A stretch of DNA of 24,457 bases from Silene noctiflora (taxonomy: Eukaryota; Streptophyta; Magnoliopsida; Caryophyllales; Caryophyllaceae): positions 417,255-441,711 of the forward strand of contig VHZZ01000035.1 in the NCBI GenBank assembly GCA_009801015.1, written 5' to 3'. Made by a program: the position numbers and the translations under genes. A model generated the notes under the pieces. The model was not told the origin of the DNA. It ran no database searches and saw nothing but the letters and a program-made list of their open reading frames with translations. Of the stretch, positions 8,380-18,600 are shown piece after piece. Every line of letters starts with the position of its first letter. The first letter of the stretch is position 1.

Positions 8380-8900
8380 TATTATATTTTAGATTTTTCT
8401 AACTTTGGCGAAGTTCAAACTCATTGCACCCAAAATTGAAACAAACACAAGGTATGAGGAATCAAGTTCCAAACCCATACCACCCGGGTATAACTCTTAA
8501 TTCTAAACCCATATCCACGCACGAACCAAACGCCCCCTTATAAATTAGAATCGTTACTTTTGTGGTATAAAATTTTTTTTTTTAAAAAAAAGAAAAAATA
8601 TATTTCAGCACATTACTCAATTGTCTTAGGTTAATTTAGTTTTAATATTTTTTTTTTCGAAACAAAATACAATAACGAGATAAATGAATAATTACGTTAA
8701 TGAGATACCACTATTATTTTACAGTTCAATTTTACTCAGTTTTCTTGAATAATTTTACAGTTTATTTTTTTTTTTCTCATATCAAAACACAATGACGTGA
8801 ATTATGAAAAACTAATAAGGTGTCAATTCAGCATAATAAGTAATACAAAAAATAAAAACTCAACAAACACCGCGCATTCATTGCGCGGGATCTAAACTAG

Positions 8901-9180
8901 TATTACATTACAAACATACATGAATTACTCCGTATATAAATGAGAGAGTAACAATAGTAAAAATGATTATTTTTAAGATGTCTATCTATAGCCAATAAGT
9001 TCACAAAAAAAATACACATATACTCAAAAATAAATAAAGTTTAAGGTAGTACATCCGATAAAATTTGAGATAGTACATCCGATACATATTCCTTTTTTCG
9101 TCTATGACTATGCTTTACTGAAATTAATATCTACCATGCAATACAATATTTTAAGTATTTGCAGAAAATTAGAAAGGGAA
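8901..9180. other. Intergenic DNA with a 24-bp-spaced direct repeat
   Basis: No coding is seen. The word AGTACATCCGATA occurs at 9048-9060 and 9072-9084 within two similar ~20-bp units. Confidence 0.6.
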
Positions 9181-9205
9181 AGGCTCTCAAATTTCAAAGT
9201 TTTGC

Positions 9206-9457
9206 ATGAGAAAGTTGCACCACTCATTGACCTGCATTAATTTATTGATCCGCTATGGGTTTGTACCTTTTTCTTTCTCGTCCCTGGGGGAGCTGGAAGC
9301 GGATGCTATTACTTTGCTCAAGCGAATTCGGAAATTTTCTGTATCCCAGGATGTCGGGGCACGCGCGGCTGCTTTTATTTTTACTCGACTTAGCTTTGCT
9401 ATAACTAAGGGGGTGAGAGTCCTGATTGTGTCTCGGCTGCCCACCAATTTCTTGTAA
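9206..9457 (+). pseudogene. 3' end of a retroelement-like or retrocopied ORF
   Basis: An 83-codon frame ends KFSVSQDVGARAAAFIFTRL, SFAITKGVRVLIVSRLPTNF, L, stop. Its codon composition differs from the AT-rich surroundings. About 40 bp after the stop comes a 27-A run (9498-9524), preceded by an AATAGAAAGG string. A coding tail, short 3' UTR and poly(A) in genomic DNA indicate reverse transcription: either a LINE 3' end truncated at its 5' side or a processed pseudogene. The tail resembles the C-terminus of plant non-LTR-like ORFs as I remember them, but I cannot name the family. The ATG at 9206 may simply be internal. Confidence 0.5.
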
Positions 9458-9490
9458 ACTTTGTTTTGATCTCTCAATAGAAAGGCTGTG

Positions 9491-9497
<7 letters not shown>

Positions 9498-9524
<27 letters not shown>
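9498..9524 (+). repeat. Poly(A) tail (27 nt) of the retro-derived fragment
   Basis: The A-run follows the 9206-9457 frame in the same strand. Six bases of 'taataa' separate it from the start of the second Helitron. Confidence 0.7.
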
Positions 9525-9530
9525 TAATAA

Positions 9531-9822
9531 TCCCCCCATATACTAAAAGAATAAGAGATCTCCAAAATTTTCCCACCTAAATGAATTTGGTTATAATTAG
9601 GGCATTGGACTGTCATTATATCATATCTGTAATTGGACTTTCATTATATTATATCTACAACTTGATTATACTGAACTTTTTCTTTTCCACTGATTTACAA
9701 AACATTAATAATAATAAATTTTACAATTAAATTTCAAATTGAATTAAATATCGGTTGTATAATTGTTATTTTCTTTAATATTTCTATCTAAAAATCGCGA
9801 ATTCGCGCGGAATCTATACTAG
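9531..9822 (+). mobile_element. Short non-autonomous Helitron, second copy
   Basis: It begins TCCCCCCATATACTAAAAGA and ends with a CGCGAATTCGCG palindrome, then AATCTATA and CTAG, between A (9530) and T (9823). Both termini match those of the Helitron at 7458-8900 (TCCCC...TACTAAAAGAATA start; GCGCGG..ATCTA.ACTAG end), so they are one family. At 292 bp it is internally deleted relative to the first. Confidence 0.78.
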
Positions 9823-10124
9823 TAATACTAATAAAATAATAGTAATTAACTTAGACCTCTATTTTGATTGCTATCATTAATAAACTCAATATTATAGAAG
9901 TATTCGATTAGTTAATAGAAGTACAAATTAGAAAAGCAAAGAATGTGAAGAACCCATCCCTACATGTAAAATTACAAAATAGAAGCTAACAAAATTTCAA
10001 AAGCACACTCACTCCCACAACTAACAATTAATTAATTAACTAATTACTTATTTAATTAATTAATTAATTAATCATCAAATGGATGGAGTCACATCTTTAG
10101 AGGGTAAGAAAAAGTAGAAAACAA
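9823..10124. other. Intergenic DNA with ATTA-type microsatellite
   Basis: No gene is seen. An imperfect (ATTA)n tract occupies about 10026-10073. Confidence 0.7.
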
Positions 10125-10381
10125 TCATCTGTTTGTCTTGTATTTCTCCCTTAGAATCTCTGTTATTGCATCATCATCAATACCACCAACCTTAAGACTT
10201 ATCCTACCTTTTTCATCCAATTGTTCTAAGCAACTGTTGTCTTAAAGAGAAGAAGCGGTTGATCGATGCAGTTCTCGACGTAATTTTCATCTTGGCTCAT
10301 TCGATCTAAATTTGGAAATAGCCTACTCTGTAATGTGCTAGAGTCATTGAGACACTGAATAATGTTGTTACTGTCGTTGTT
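10125..10381 (-). pseudogene. Unrecognised coding fragment with a one-base frameshift
   Basis: On the minus strand an open frame from 10381 reads NNDSNNIIQCLNDSSTLQSR and continues LFPNLDRMSQDENYVENCID to about 10243. There it would stop after 'LLLFKTTVA'. One frame over, the sequence immediately continues DNSCLEQLDEKGRISLKVGG, IDDDAITEILREKYKTNR, stop (10125). The composition of both halves looks like true protein, and a single missing base near 10241-10243 would join them. I do not recognise the family. It may be the last exon of a decayed gene or a fragment captured by a transposon; a sequencing error or a short intron could mimic the frameshift. No upstream exon was found. Confidence 0.45.
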
Positions 10382-11139
10382 TTAAATAAATTACCCTTCG
10401 TGCACATCATTTTTATGTTTATTGTGTTGTCTAATTTGTACTTTTATTTATTATTGACTTATTGTGTCGCCTAATTTTGTAACTAACGAATTTTGAACCC
10501 AGATCATTGTTACCCTCGGTAATTTGGCATTGTTGTCGATATTCCCCTCCCCCTTCCTCGGCCGTGTTCGAGTGACTAAATTAGAATAACAAGATACACA
10601 ATTGACTTCCAGCAAAAAGGGTCAAGTATTAGGTCATACATCAGCAGATGTGCCATAAACGCACCCAAATTAAAAGTTCATAAGTAGGATGCAAAATTGA
10701 TGATGTCTCAACATTTGACCTTCATACTTTATAAGTATTAAGAGTACATAACAAGTACTTTGTTTGGTTTGATGGTGACCTCCAATATTCAAATTTTAAT
10801 TCACTAGAACAAACATGCAAATTTAAGAGCAAGAATCTGTTTGATAGACAATTGCTGATTAGTCAGCTTTTAGAAGATTGAAAAACTTTTGTATTTATCA
10901 ATCTAAATACGATATTATTTTGGTGACAAGAAGCGGGATTAACCCAAAACAAAAAACAAATAAAACTAGAAAGCATAAAAATGAACTACTCGAGGCCACG
11001 CGAGACCCCTCCAACATCCTTTACTAGCAGACGAAACAACTCCCTAGGGGTTTCCGACTCCTCCCTGATAACAAGTTATTTGTTGATCCCCGCAATACCT
11101 AGAGGAATGTCTATAAAAACCGCTTTTAACAATAAATTC
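10382..11139. other. Intergenic DNA, nothing firmly assignable
   Basis: The stretch 10970-11100 is less AT-rich and looks like a degenerate repeat, but I could not assign it to a family. Confidence 0.4.
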
Positions 11140-11242
11140 TACTTAGTAGTTAGTTGGTAAAGTTGAGGTGGTACTCATGACCTAGATTCAAACCCGACAA
11201 CATCAAAATCACCTTACTGTCTCCCTCTGAAAAAAAAAAAAT
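11135..11242 (+). mobile_element. tRNA-derived SINE
   Basis: The sequence contains a polymerase III A-box-like TAGTAGTTAGTTGG (about 11144-11157) and, about 30 bp later, a B-box-like GATTCAAACCC (11185-11195). A non-tRNA tail and a 13-A run (11230-11242) follow. 'aaattc' occurs just before the body and again after the A-run, a possible short target duplication. Box order, spacing and A-tail fit a plant SINE in forward orientation. Confidence 0.6.
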
Positions 11243-11363
11243 TCAGCGTGGTATTAACAGGTAGACAAATGTACCTCCCTTTTATCCAGGCAAAAAAGCT
11301 TACAAACATTCCCTTAAAATAGGTGAACGTGTCAGTGTAAGGGGAATGTCATGTAATAAGTGC

Positions 11364-11564
11364 TCAGGAACCAGGGTTGGTCTCTTTGATCATCTCAGCA
11401 TAAGCAGGCACGAGGAAATTATAACTTTCCTCATGTCTCCCAAACACTTTCTTAACAACTACACTTCTGACCTTGTACATTGTCCTCTTTTTCACAGTAA
11501 TCCCAAACTTACCCATTAATTTACGAACAACCACAACAATGTAGTTACAATCAAATATCTTCAA
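11364..11564 (-). pseudogene. MULE (Mutator-like) transposase N-terminal remnant
   Basis: The 66-residue frame ends KKVFGRHEESYNFLVPAYAE and MIKETNPGS, followed by a stop and more coding-like codons (ALIT). The pattern 'A...G...E.Y..L..Y..E....NPGS' is characteristic of the region before the catalytic domain in plant MuDR-type transposases ('EQYA-LWDY-EEL--TNPGS'). The DDE core and terminal repeats are missing, so this is a decayed fragment. It lies 1 kb from the frameshifted coding fragment, also on the minus strand. Confidence 0.55.
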
Positions 11565-12600
11565 CTTATTTACATTTGAAAATATCAGTCAAATACAGAT
11601 AAAGACTGACCATACATATACATAAGTATTTTTTATCAAAGAAAAATTAGAATAATGCAACCCAAACACAAAGTCAACCATATATACCTGGAGCAGGAAA
11701 ATGGAGCATCAAATTTGTGATAATATAATGATAATATTATATTAGTGATGATAATGATGCGCACTACAAATAATCAACACACTATTTACTGCTATTATGG
11801 AAGTATCTTAACTGCTCCATCTTTCTTTGGATCCTACTTAGAGACACCTAAACCCTCATTATTTTAGGTTAAGAATCCTCGGTAATCTTAGCTCAAAGGA
11901 TAACCCTAGAAAATATGACGAAAGTCGACTTCAGGAACGTGGCACAAAATGAGACACGACGTGATCTCCAAGGAGTGGGATACCGTGGCACGATACTTTA
12001 ATCCCGTGGAAAAATGCACTCGTATGAGCAGCCACCCAAGTAAATCGGGGGAGTATAAATTAATACAAATTTGTAGGATATAAGATAGGTATATTACACA
12101 GAATTTATTCCTATTCTATGATGTATACCAAGGATTGACGGCAAAAGTAGATCACAAATATTTCATCATCATCGTTTATAGATTTTTCTATAATTGATTG
12201 TCTGTTGATTTATGTACAACCCACCACAAGATTTCTGCTTAGAAATAAGAAACACTCGTCTTATGGGCGGACCAATGACTATCTCCGTCATCGTGCCATT
12301 CTGCACAGAGATGACAAATTAAATCATATAAACGGAACTTGTAACAAAGGAAGGCGACATATAAATGCAATTTTACCTACAGCAGAAAACTTACATTCGG
12401 TTTATGATAGCACTTCCAAGCTTCTGATCTTTCTGAATGCAAGTAGAACTGTGCTAAGTTACACCCAAAGGAATTATATATGATGTTTTTGCATAGCGAA
12501 AATATATGGAATAGCAGCGCGCAAGGTATAGTGCATCATTGAAATATAAGCGGGACCTGGTAATAGAAATTGGAACCGTTGTAGTCGTAGGTCCCTAACG
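11565..12600 (-). other. Probable 3' UTR and downstream flank of the RAF35-like gene
   Basis: No supported coding frame was found. On the minus strand an AATAAA at about 12103-12108, roughly 500 bp past the stop codon, could direct polyadenylation. A short palindromic AT tract (about 11718-11742) lies further out. Confidence 0.35.
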
Positions 12601-15600
12601 TCATTTAATGTTCATTGCAGCAGCCATGCCCCTCAACTTCTGAGAGATCTCAGGAAATGATGGCCTCTCATTTGGGTCAGATGCCCAACAGCTTTCCATC
12701 AAAGACTTCCATTCAGGATCACACCATGTTGGAATTTGGGGACGTAATGTGTTGTTCACTATACCACCTATGAATAATAGACAGGGAACAAATAATAAAT
12801 ACTCATACTACATAATTACAGCAGCTGTGAGAAACTTCACTGTGGCAAAAGTTTAAAACCCTCGTCACTAGGTCTGCAGAGTAAAAACATATTACCAGCT
12901 GTAAGCAACTTGCAGCAAAAATTAAAACCTATTTTTAAAAAATAAATAAATTTGAATGTCATGTTCTATCCCAGTGTGTATCATATGATGCATAAATTGC
13001 CTTTTTAAGCAGCCTTTACTTGAACTAAACTCCTTGCTACGTAAGCTTCCCGTTTCAAACCAATCCCTCATATTTTCTAAGGAGAAACCACCAGGCTAGC
13101 TGATATTGCTACTCAGGCATGACTCCTACCAGGAGTCCAGGAGTTTGTAGCCACATGAAGTGACTTGGATCCAGAACCAAACTCAAATAGCGGCTATGTT
13201 CATTAGACACGGTTAGAACTTAGAGTATGATAAATCCTCATGTTTGGCTTAAAATGAAGTGTTCAACAGTCACCCATGCCAAGTCTCGAATGTTTGACAT
13301 ACAGAGGGATGCAAGATAATAAATAGTCCACGAAACATCAGTTGATGATCAGCATAATCAAAATGGCACTTTGGCAGCCTTAATTTGGCATCAGCTAAGG
13401 AAGCTCAACTACTCAAGTGGAAGGAAGCCTAACCATAAGTTGTTAGAGATAGCTAAATGGTTTCTAGCAAGGACACTCCTAGTCATCTGACGTTTTCTAA
13501 TTTCTAAATATGAGAATAAAAGGACAATGATCCCTCCACAGTCGAACAGCTAAAGTCAAATAGGTTTCTGTTTGAATAGTTTAAAGTAAAACCAATTTTC
13601 TAACCTTGAACCACTCTTCTCTTAGAGTTCAGTTCTTGGATCAACTTAGAACTCCAAATAAAAACCATCTAAATTCCAAAAGGAATATATGATACTATAA
13701 AGATAGCATGTCTTCAAAATCTTAACATAATCACAAATCCAAGCGGCAGTAGCCACACATAACTTCAAAAAGTTGTTACATAAACCTCAATACATTATAG
13801 AACCACTGAGCCTGACGGTAAAATCTTCACTGATATACATGCAGAAATCTAACTATTGACAGACTATTGTGTGACAGCATATACTAGGATCTGACACAAA
13901 TACCATTTTTCAAAAAACGCCAACTGTGATCATCTGTCACCTTATACGAGTCACATTACTATCAAGGCAGTCAACACCAGTTAAACAAGAAAAACCAAAA
14001 CACAAAAAACCACACAAGGATACGCCACAGATATCAATGACGTGAGTTCAATACAATCAATGATAACCTCCCTGATTGCCAAGGAGCCAAAATAAATAAA
14101 ATGACAAATTAACCAGCTTCCTAGATTGGCATATGGCTCAAATAGGTAAGGACAAAGGAGGTATGAGTGTATGACACAGAGACCTCACAGCTTTACTTGT
14201 ATCCAATTATCCGAAACACGAAGGCACAAGCAATTCGCCATGTGACATTACCAGTCTCCGGAAGGATACTGGAGAGTGGAAAGATGAAGGGGGTAATCGT
14301 AGCAGAGAGCCACACATTTTAAGCTAGTCCTAAATCATTTAACTATGTGCTCCGTAATTTTCTCTAAGAAAAGAAAAGACCAAGCCTACCTCTAATCAGA
14401 ATCGACACTAGGATTTACGAAATCTAGTCATCACCTCATTAATAGATACAGCAACATGGACAACAACAACATTACCCCAATGCCTAAGGGCTGCCGCAAA
14501 TTGCTAGGTAAGGGGAAGTTGGATATACGAAACCTCACACAGTTACACTTGTGTTAGCATTTAGCAACACAAAGAAGTCGTTTCAGAACAACCCAGGATG
14601 AAAATTGCATCGCGAACTGCATCAAATGGCTGCTACTACATTAATTATAGATACAATCAATAAAATTAAGAGATGTGTGTGGGGAAATCAAGATAAAGCA
14701 CATCAACGCACGAAACAATGATCCCATAGTAAACCTATCCAGGGTCTAATTCCAATGTACAAAGACACGATAAGCTATTAATCTTTCTAAGTTGATCCAA
14801 AGACTGAGAGAAAGGGTAAGTTAACACCATTCACTAGTGCCTTGAGGCCTCCTGCAAATGATAGCCTCAAAACTCAGACAGAGTCACATCTCAGTTTCTC
14901 ACAAAGTAGTGCAAAAAACAGTTCAAATCTAAAATGTAATACGAGTATAATTTTACAAGGCAACATATAATTCCCATTCATAAATTCCGCCACTTACAGC
15001 TCCAACTGGAAAGGCGATGCAATTTGTTTTAGTTCGCTGCTTTTTATTCGTAATAACCAGAAATAAGGATACGATTCGCATTCAGCATAATAAAAATCCA
15101 AAAATTATGAGCAAAATCACTAGCATTAGAGAAGTTGAAATTTCTTAACATTTGAGGATCTAGGTATACATACCAATGATAGAAGCACAATGCATCTCTT
15201 TGTAAGGTTCCTCCCCGGTAAGCACCTCCCACATTACAACTCCAAATGAGTAAACATCGATCTACAACACATAAGCAAGTGAAAAGTTTTAGTCAAAAGT
15301 GCTCCAAATGGGGATCAACGTTCACTTGAATTAAGATAACATAGTGATAATTAATTCTAATTAGTGGCATCTATCTTAGGTAGTAGCGCCAAAGGCTCGA
15401 ACTTTTTTTCATAGATAAGATGAAGTGATGAGCTAAATCAAAATAACTAGTAAAATCCTCTATTTCTTCATCACTTTGAAGGCATCAGGATAGAACCCTT
15501 ACTTTCTCTGTCACCATGTTGCTCTTTCCACTAAGTAACTCAGGGGCCATCCAGGGTAAAGTCCCACGAACACCACCTGACACTAAAGTCTGCTGCTTGA

Positions 15601-18600
15601 CCTTTGACAAGCCCATATCACCAATCTAGAAAGAGATCAAACACCAGCATTACCATACTAGTGGCAGATATAATAATTTACATTAACATATGCTATCATG
15701 TGGAAGCGTCAATCTTACGTGGCAAAACAAGAAAAAGTATAGTGAATGCCACCCCACTGCCTGGCTAAAGCCTAGGTTTATCATTATAAGGCTATTCTTC
15801 GAATCATACCTCAAACCAATGCTTATGGGTTCTAGATAAAAGGGAGAAACAAATACAAGGACTAAAGAAAGGAATTCAATTCACATGAACATAAAGTCAA
15901 GGCCCATAACCGACGCAGAATATGAGAGAAATAGCACTACCCTATCCAATGTTATAATTACTTCAATCCCAAATATACAGATTTTGTTATCATCTTCTCC
16001 ATCTAGATTAATATTCGCACAGTTGTCACAGAAAGTGTAAGTATTTCCTGTAAAAAAAATATATATAACTCAAGGTAACTCACTTATGCATAGGCAGGAG
16101 CAAGACATGTACACCTTCTTTTAGTTTAGATACAAGGAGATCCAAGGAAAAAAAGAATGCAAAAATGGCAAGTTTGAAAGTGATTCTATCCCTGCAAGAC
16201 CTATTTTCTATTGCTCTCATCTTTGTCTATGATTATGTTCATATATGTATCTTGGATGCAGTGATTGCAAGAAGATAAATATGTCATATATGCACACTTA
16301 GACCTATGAATATCACATGAGTACACAACAAGTAGATAAGGACCAGAGACCAACAGACAACTATTTCTTGAGAAGATGAGGCTACCATTCAATTGTATTT
16401 ATTTATAGCAAAACCGAACATTATTATCACTTGAGCAAATGACCCAAGAGCAGTGGCCAGAGATAAATGAAGTGTCATACAAAACATGAATGATGAAGCA
16501 TGAGCAAAATATTTCGTTAGAAAAATGAAGAATAAATATCTAGTATACAAACCAAATAGGTATATAAACATATAAAGGTAGCATACTACCTTACACACTG
16601 GTCTGTGTGGATCCCTCATGTTGACTAGAAGATTTTCACACTTCAAATCGAAATGTACTATGTTCTTCCCATGCAAATACTCCATTCCAAACGCTACGTC
16701 CATTGCTATTATGAGTCTCTTACGGCGATCGATTGTTCTGTAAGAAACATTTGCAACAACATTTTTTTGAATTATTTTAATTTAAAATATGCTCAAAACA
16801 AAAGCTAATCTTTCATGTTCTCTTCCTTACGGATACCTACCATAGCTGATATAATATAAATCCCTAAAATACCAGCTAAAAATGTAGACTCCAAAAGACC
16901 AAATTTAAGCATGTAGTCAATTAGATATTTGGATGACAGTTACCTGTCTTTCTTTTGCAAGTACTGTTTCAATGATCCATTAACCATGAATTCAGTGACT
17001 GTAGCTAAGGAGCCATCAGGACCATCACGTACAATACCATAGAAAGATACTACATTTGGATGATGTAGTGAGCTCAATAAAAGAGCCTCCTTCCAGAAGT
17101 CAGCAATCTACAACATCAGAGCAACAAGATGATTTAGTCCCAAAAATACAAGGAAAAATTATTTTATATGCCATCTGTAACAAAGGTAAATTCAAATAAT
17201 CGGAGACGTTATAAAAGCAAAACATGGGGTGATAACAAAATATTACATAGGGAACAAAAAAAAAGCTCTTGTTAGAACAAGTGAGCAAGTACAATTTAGA
17301 TATAACCGTATAAAACAAGGCATTTGATTACAGAATATGTTTTAATCAGTTTAGCCAGTGTGCATCGCTATTGATAAAATAAACACAATACGACAACATT
17401 AATTGCAAACAAAAGATGAATATACCAGGCGTTCCCTTTCAGAAGGCCGTGCAACAAAGCAGCTAGCTTTTATTCTTTTTATAGCCACATCAGAACCTTT
17501 CCACTTTCCATAATAAACAGAGCCATAAGTACCAGTGCCCAGCTCCCGAATCTCCTCAAGATCAGCACTCTTTATGGTCTACATAAATAAGTAAATAAAT
17601 AAATTATTGCTACATTTAAGAAACATCACAAACTGCAAGCATAACACTATAACAGCTCATTTAACCAGGGGAGTTCACTACATAAGATTGTGTAACCACT
17701 TTAAATTTATGAACAGTGTGGTAGAAAAATGCTGGCACGGCCAAAGTTAGGAAATCAATATGAAAGAGAAACGGTAGGCAGTCACAGGCATAGCCAATAT
17801 ATAGGTTATGTGCACCTCTTCGAAAAGCCTATTAGTAGTTAGGCCTGTCAGTTCGACCACCAGATTCTAATGAAGGCTACGTTGATTCTCCCAATCCTTG
17901 TACTCACTCGCTCACTCAAAAAAGGAGGCGACATTACTAAAGGCTGGAAATAAAAAAGTAACCTGAAGTCCTCTGGCAATGGCTTCTTCTTCAGCCCTCG
18001 TGGGCTCAATCTTAGAGGCATCAACATTTTCATCACCAGATCCACCCTCAGAGTGCCCATCAACACCCTATGGAACAGTTAAGAAATTCAACTCAGACTG
18101 AAAAGTCGACAAGCACAATTCACATACCAGAGATTCATCAGAATAATTAATATATAAAAGTCTAAATCTGACCTGTGTTTCTATTTCATCAACATTAGCC
18201 AGCTTCGTTGGTTGGTCTTGCAAGATAACACAACTATTGTCTTCATGAGCTCTGGCTTTTACCATTTCAACACTCTCCATCTTTGTTCTCTTGGCAGAAG
18301 CAATTAACTCAGGTAAGAAACTCAACTCTTCATTTTCTGCCAGAGGATTAGCGTTGTTAACTCCTGGCCGAATGCTATTCATGGCCCCCTTATCAGCCTT
18401 TACGCTAGAGGACCCAAATGCTGCCGCATCGGAGATCTTTTCAGCAACGTTTTTATTCTCAGCCGGGGAAACGCCAGGTAGATCTGACTGCTCAGCATCT
18501 CTCAGGTGAGTTGTTTCACTTGCTTCACAATGAACACTTATTTCGTCAAATCTGGCCTCAATGTTACCAGTGTTATCTCTTTGTACTGGAGTGTAACCCA

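Larger units (their letters stand above)
7790..8537. mobile_element. PIF/Harbinger (Tourist)-like MITE nested in the Helitron
   Basis: Left end GGGGGTGTTTGTTT and right end, on the complement, GGGGGCGTTTGGTT, with TTA directly outside both (7787-7789, 8538-8540). A GG-G-G-GTTTG terminus with TTA duplication fits Tourist-type elements. Interior words such as 'aacccataccac' and 'ggtatgag' also recur in inverted order. It contains no transposase. The first 60 bp are duplicated in tandem, and a Stowaway-like element is inserted in its middle. Confidence 0.8.
7458..8900 (+). mobile_element. Non-autonomous Helitron, interrupted
   Basis: It starts TCCCCTATTTACTAAAAG and ends with hairpin CCGCGCA-TTCAT-TGCGCGG, an eight-base spacer beginning GATC, and CTAG. 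It lies between A (7457) and T (8901) with no target duplication. TC start, hairpin near the 3' end, CTRR terminus and A/T insertion are the defining Helitron features. Half of its length is a nested PIF/Harbinger-like element; without that the Helitron would be about 690 bp. It has no Rep/helicase coding. It belongs to the same family as the copy at 9531-9822. Confidence 0.8.
12768..15173 (-). other. RAF35-like intron 7 (2.4 kb), carrying SINE-like fragments
   Basis: This intron is far longer than the other six (105-964 bp). It splits a Gly codon (phase 1) between kinase subdomains. I see no coding, but two related SINE-like 3' fragments lie in it (listed separately), so insertions partly explain its size. 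Confidence 0.75.

Noticed and set aside
9242..9616. 124-aa minus-strand open frame
   Set aside because: Antisense to the retro-derived frame and reads through the poly(A) tract as poly-Phe, then into the Helitron.
10026..10073. (ATTA)n tract as a regulatory homeodomain cluster
   Set aside because: A plain microsatellite explains it; no nearby promoter is evident.
11720..11745. AT-rich palindromic tract (aatataatgataatattatatt) as a MITE
   Set aside because: Too short and simple; no flanking duplication or defined ends.
12205..12483. 92-aa plus-strand open frame downstream of the RAF35-like gene
   Set aside because: No family features; probably antisense to the kinase 3' UTR.
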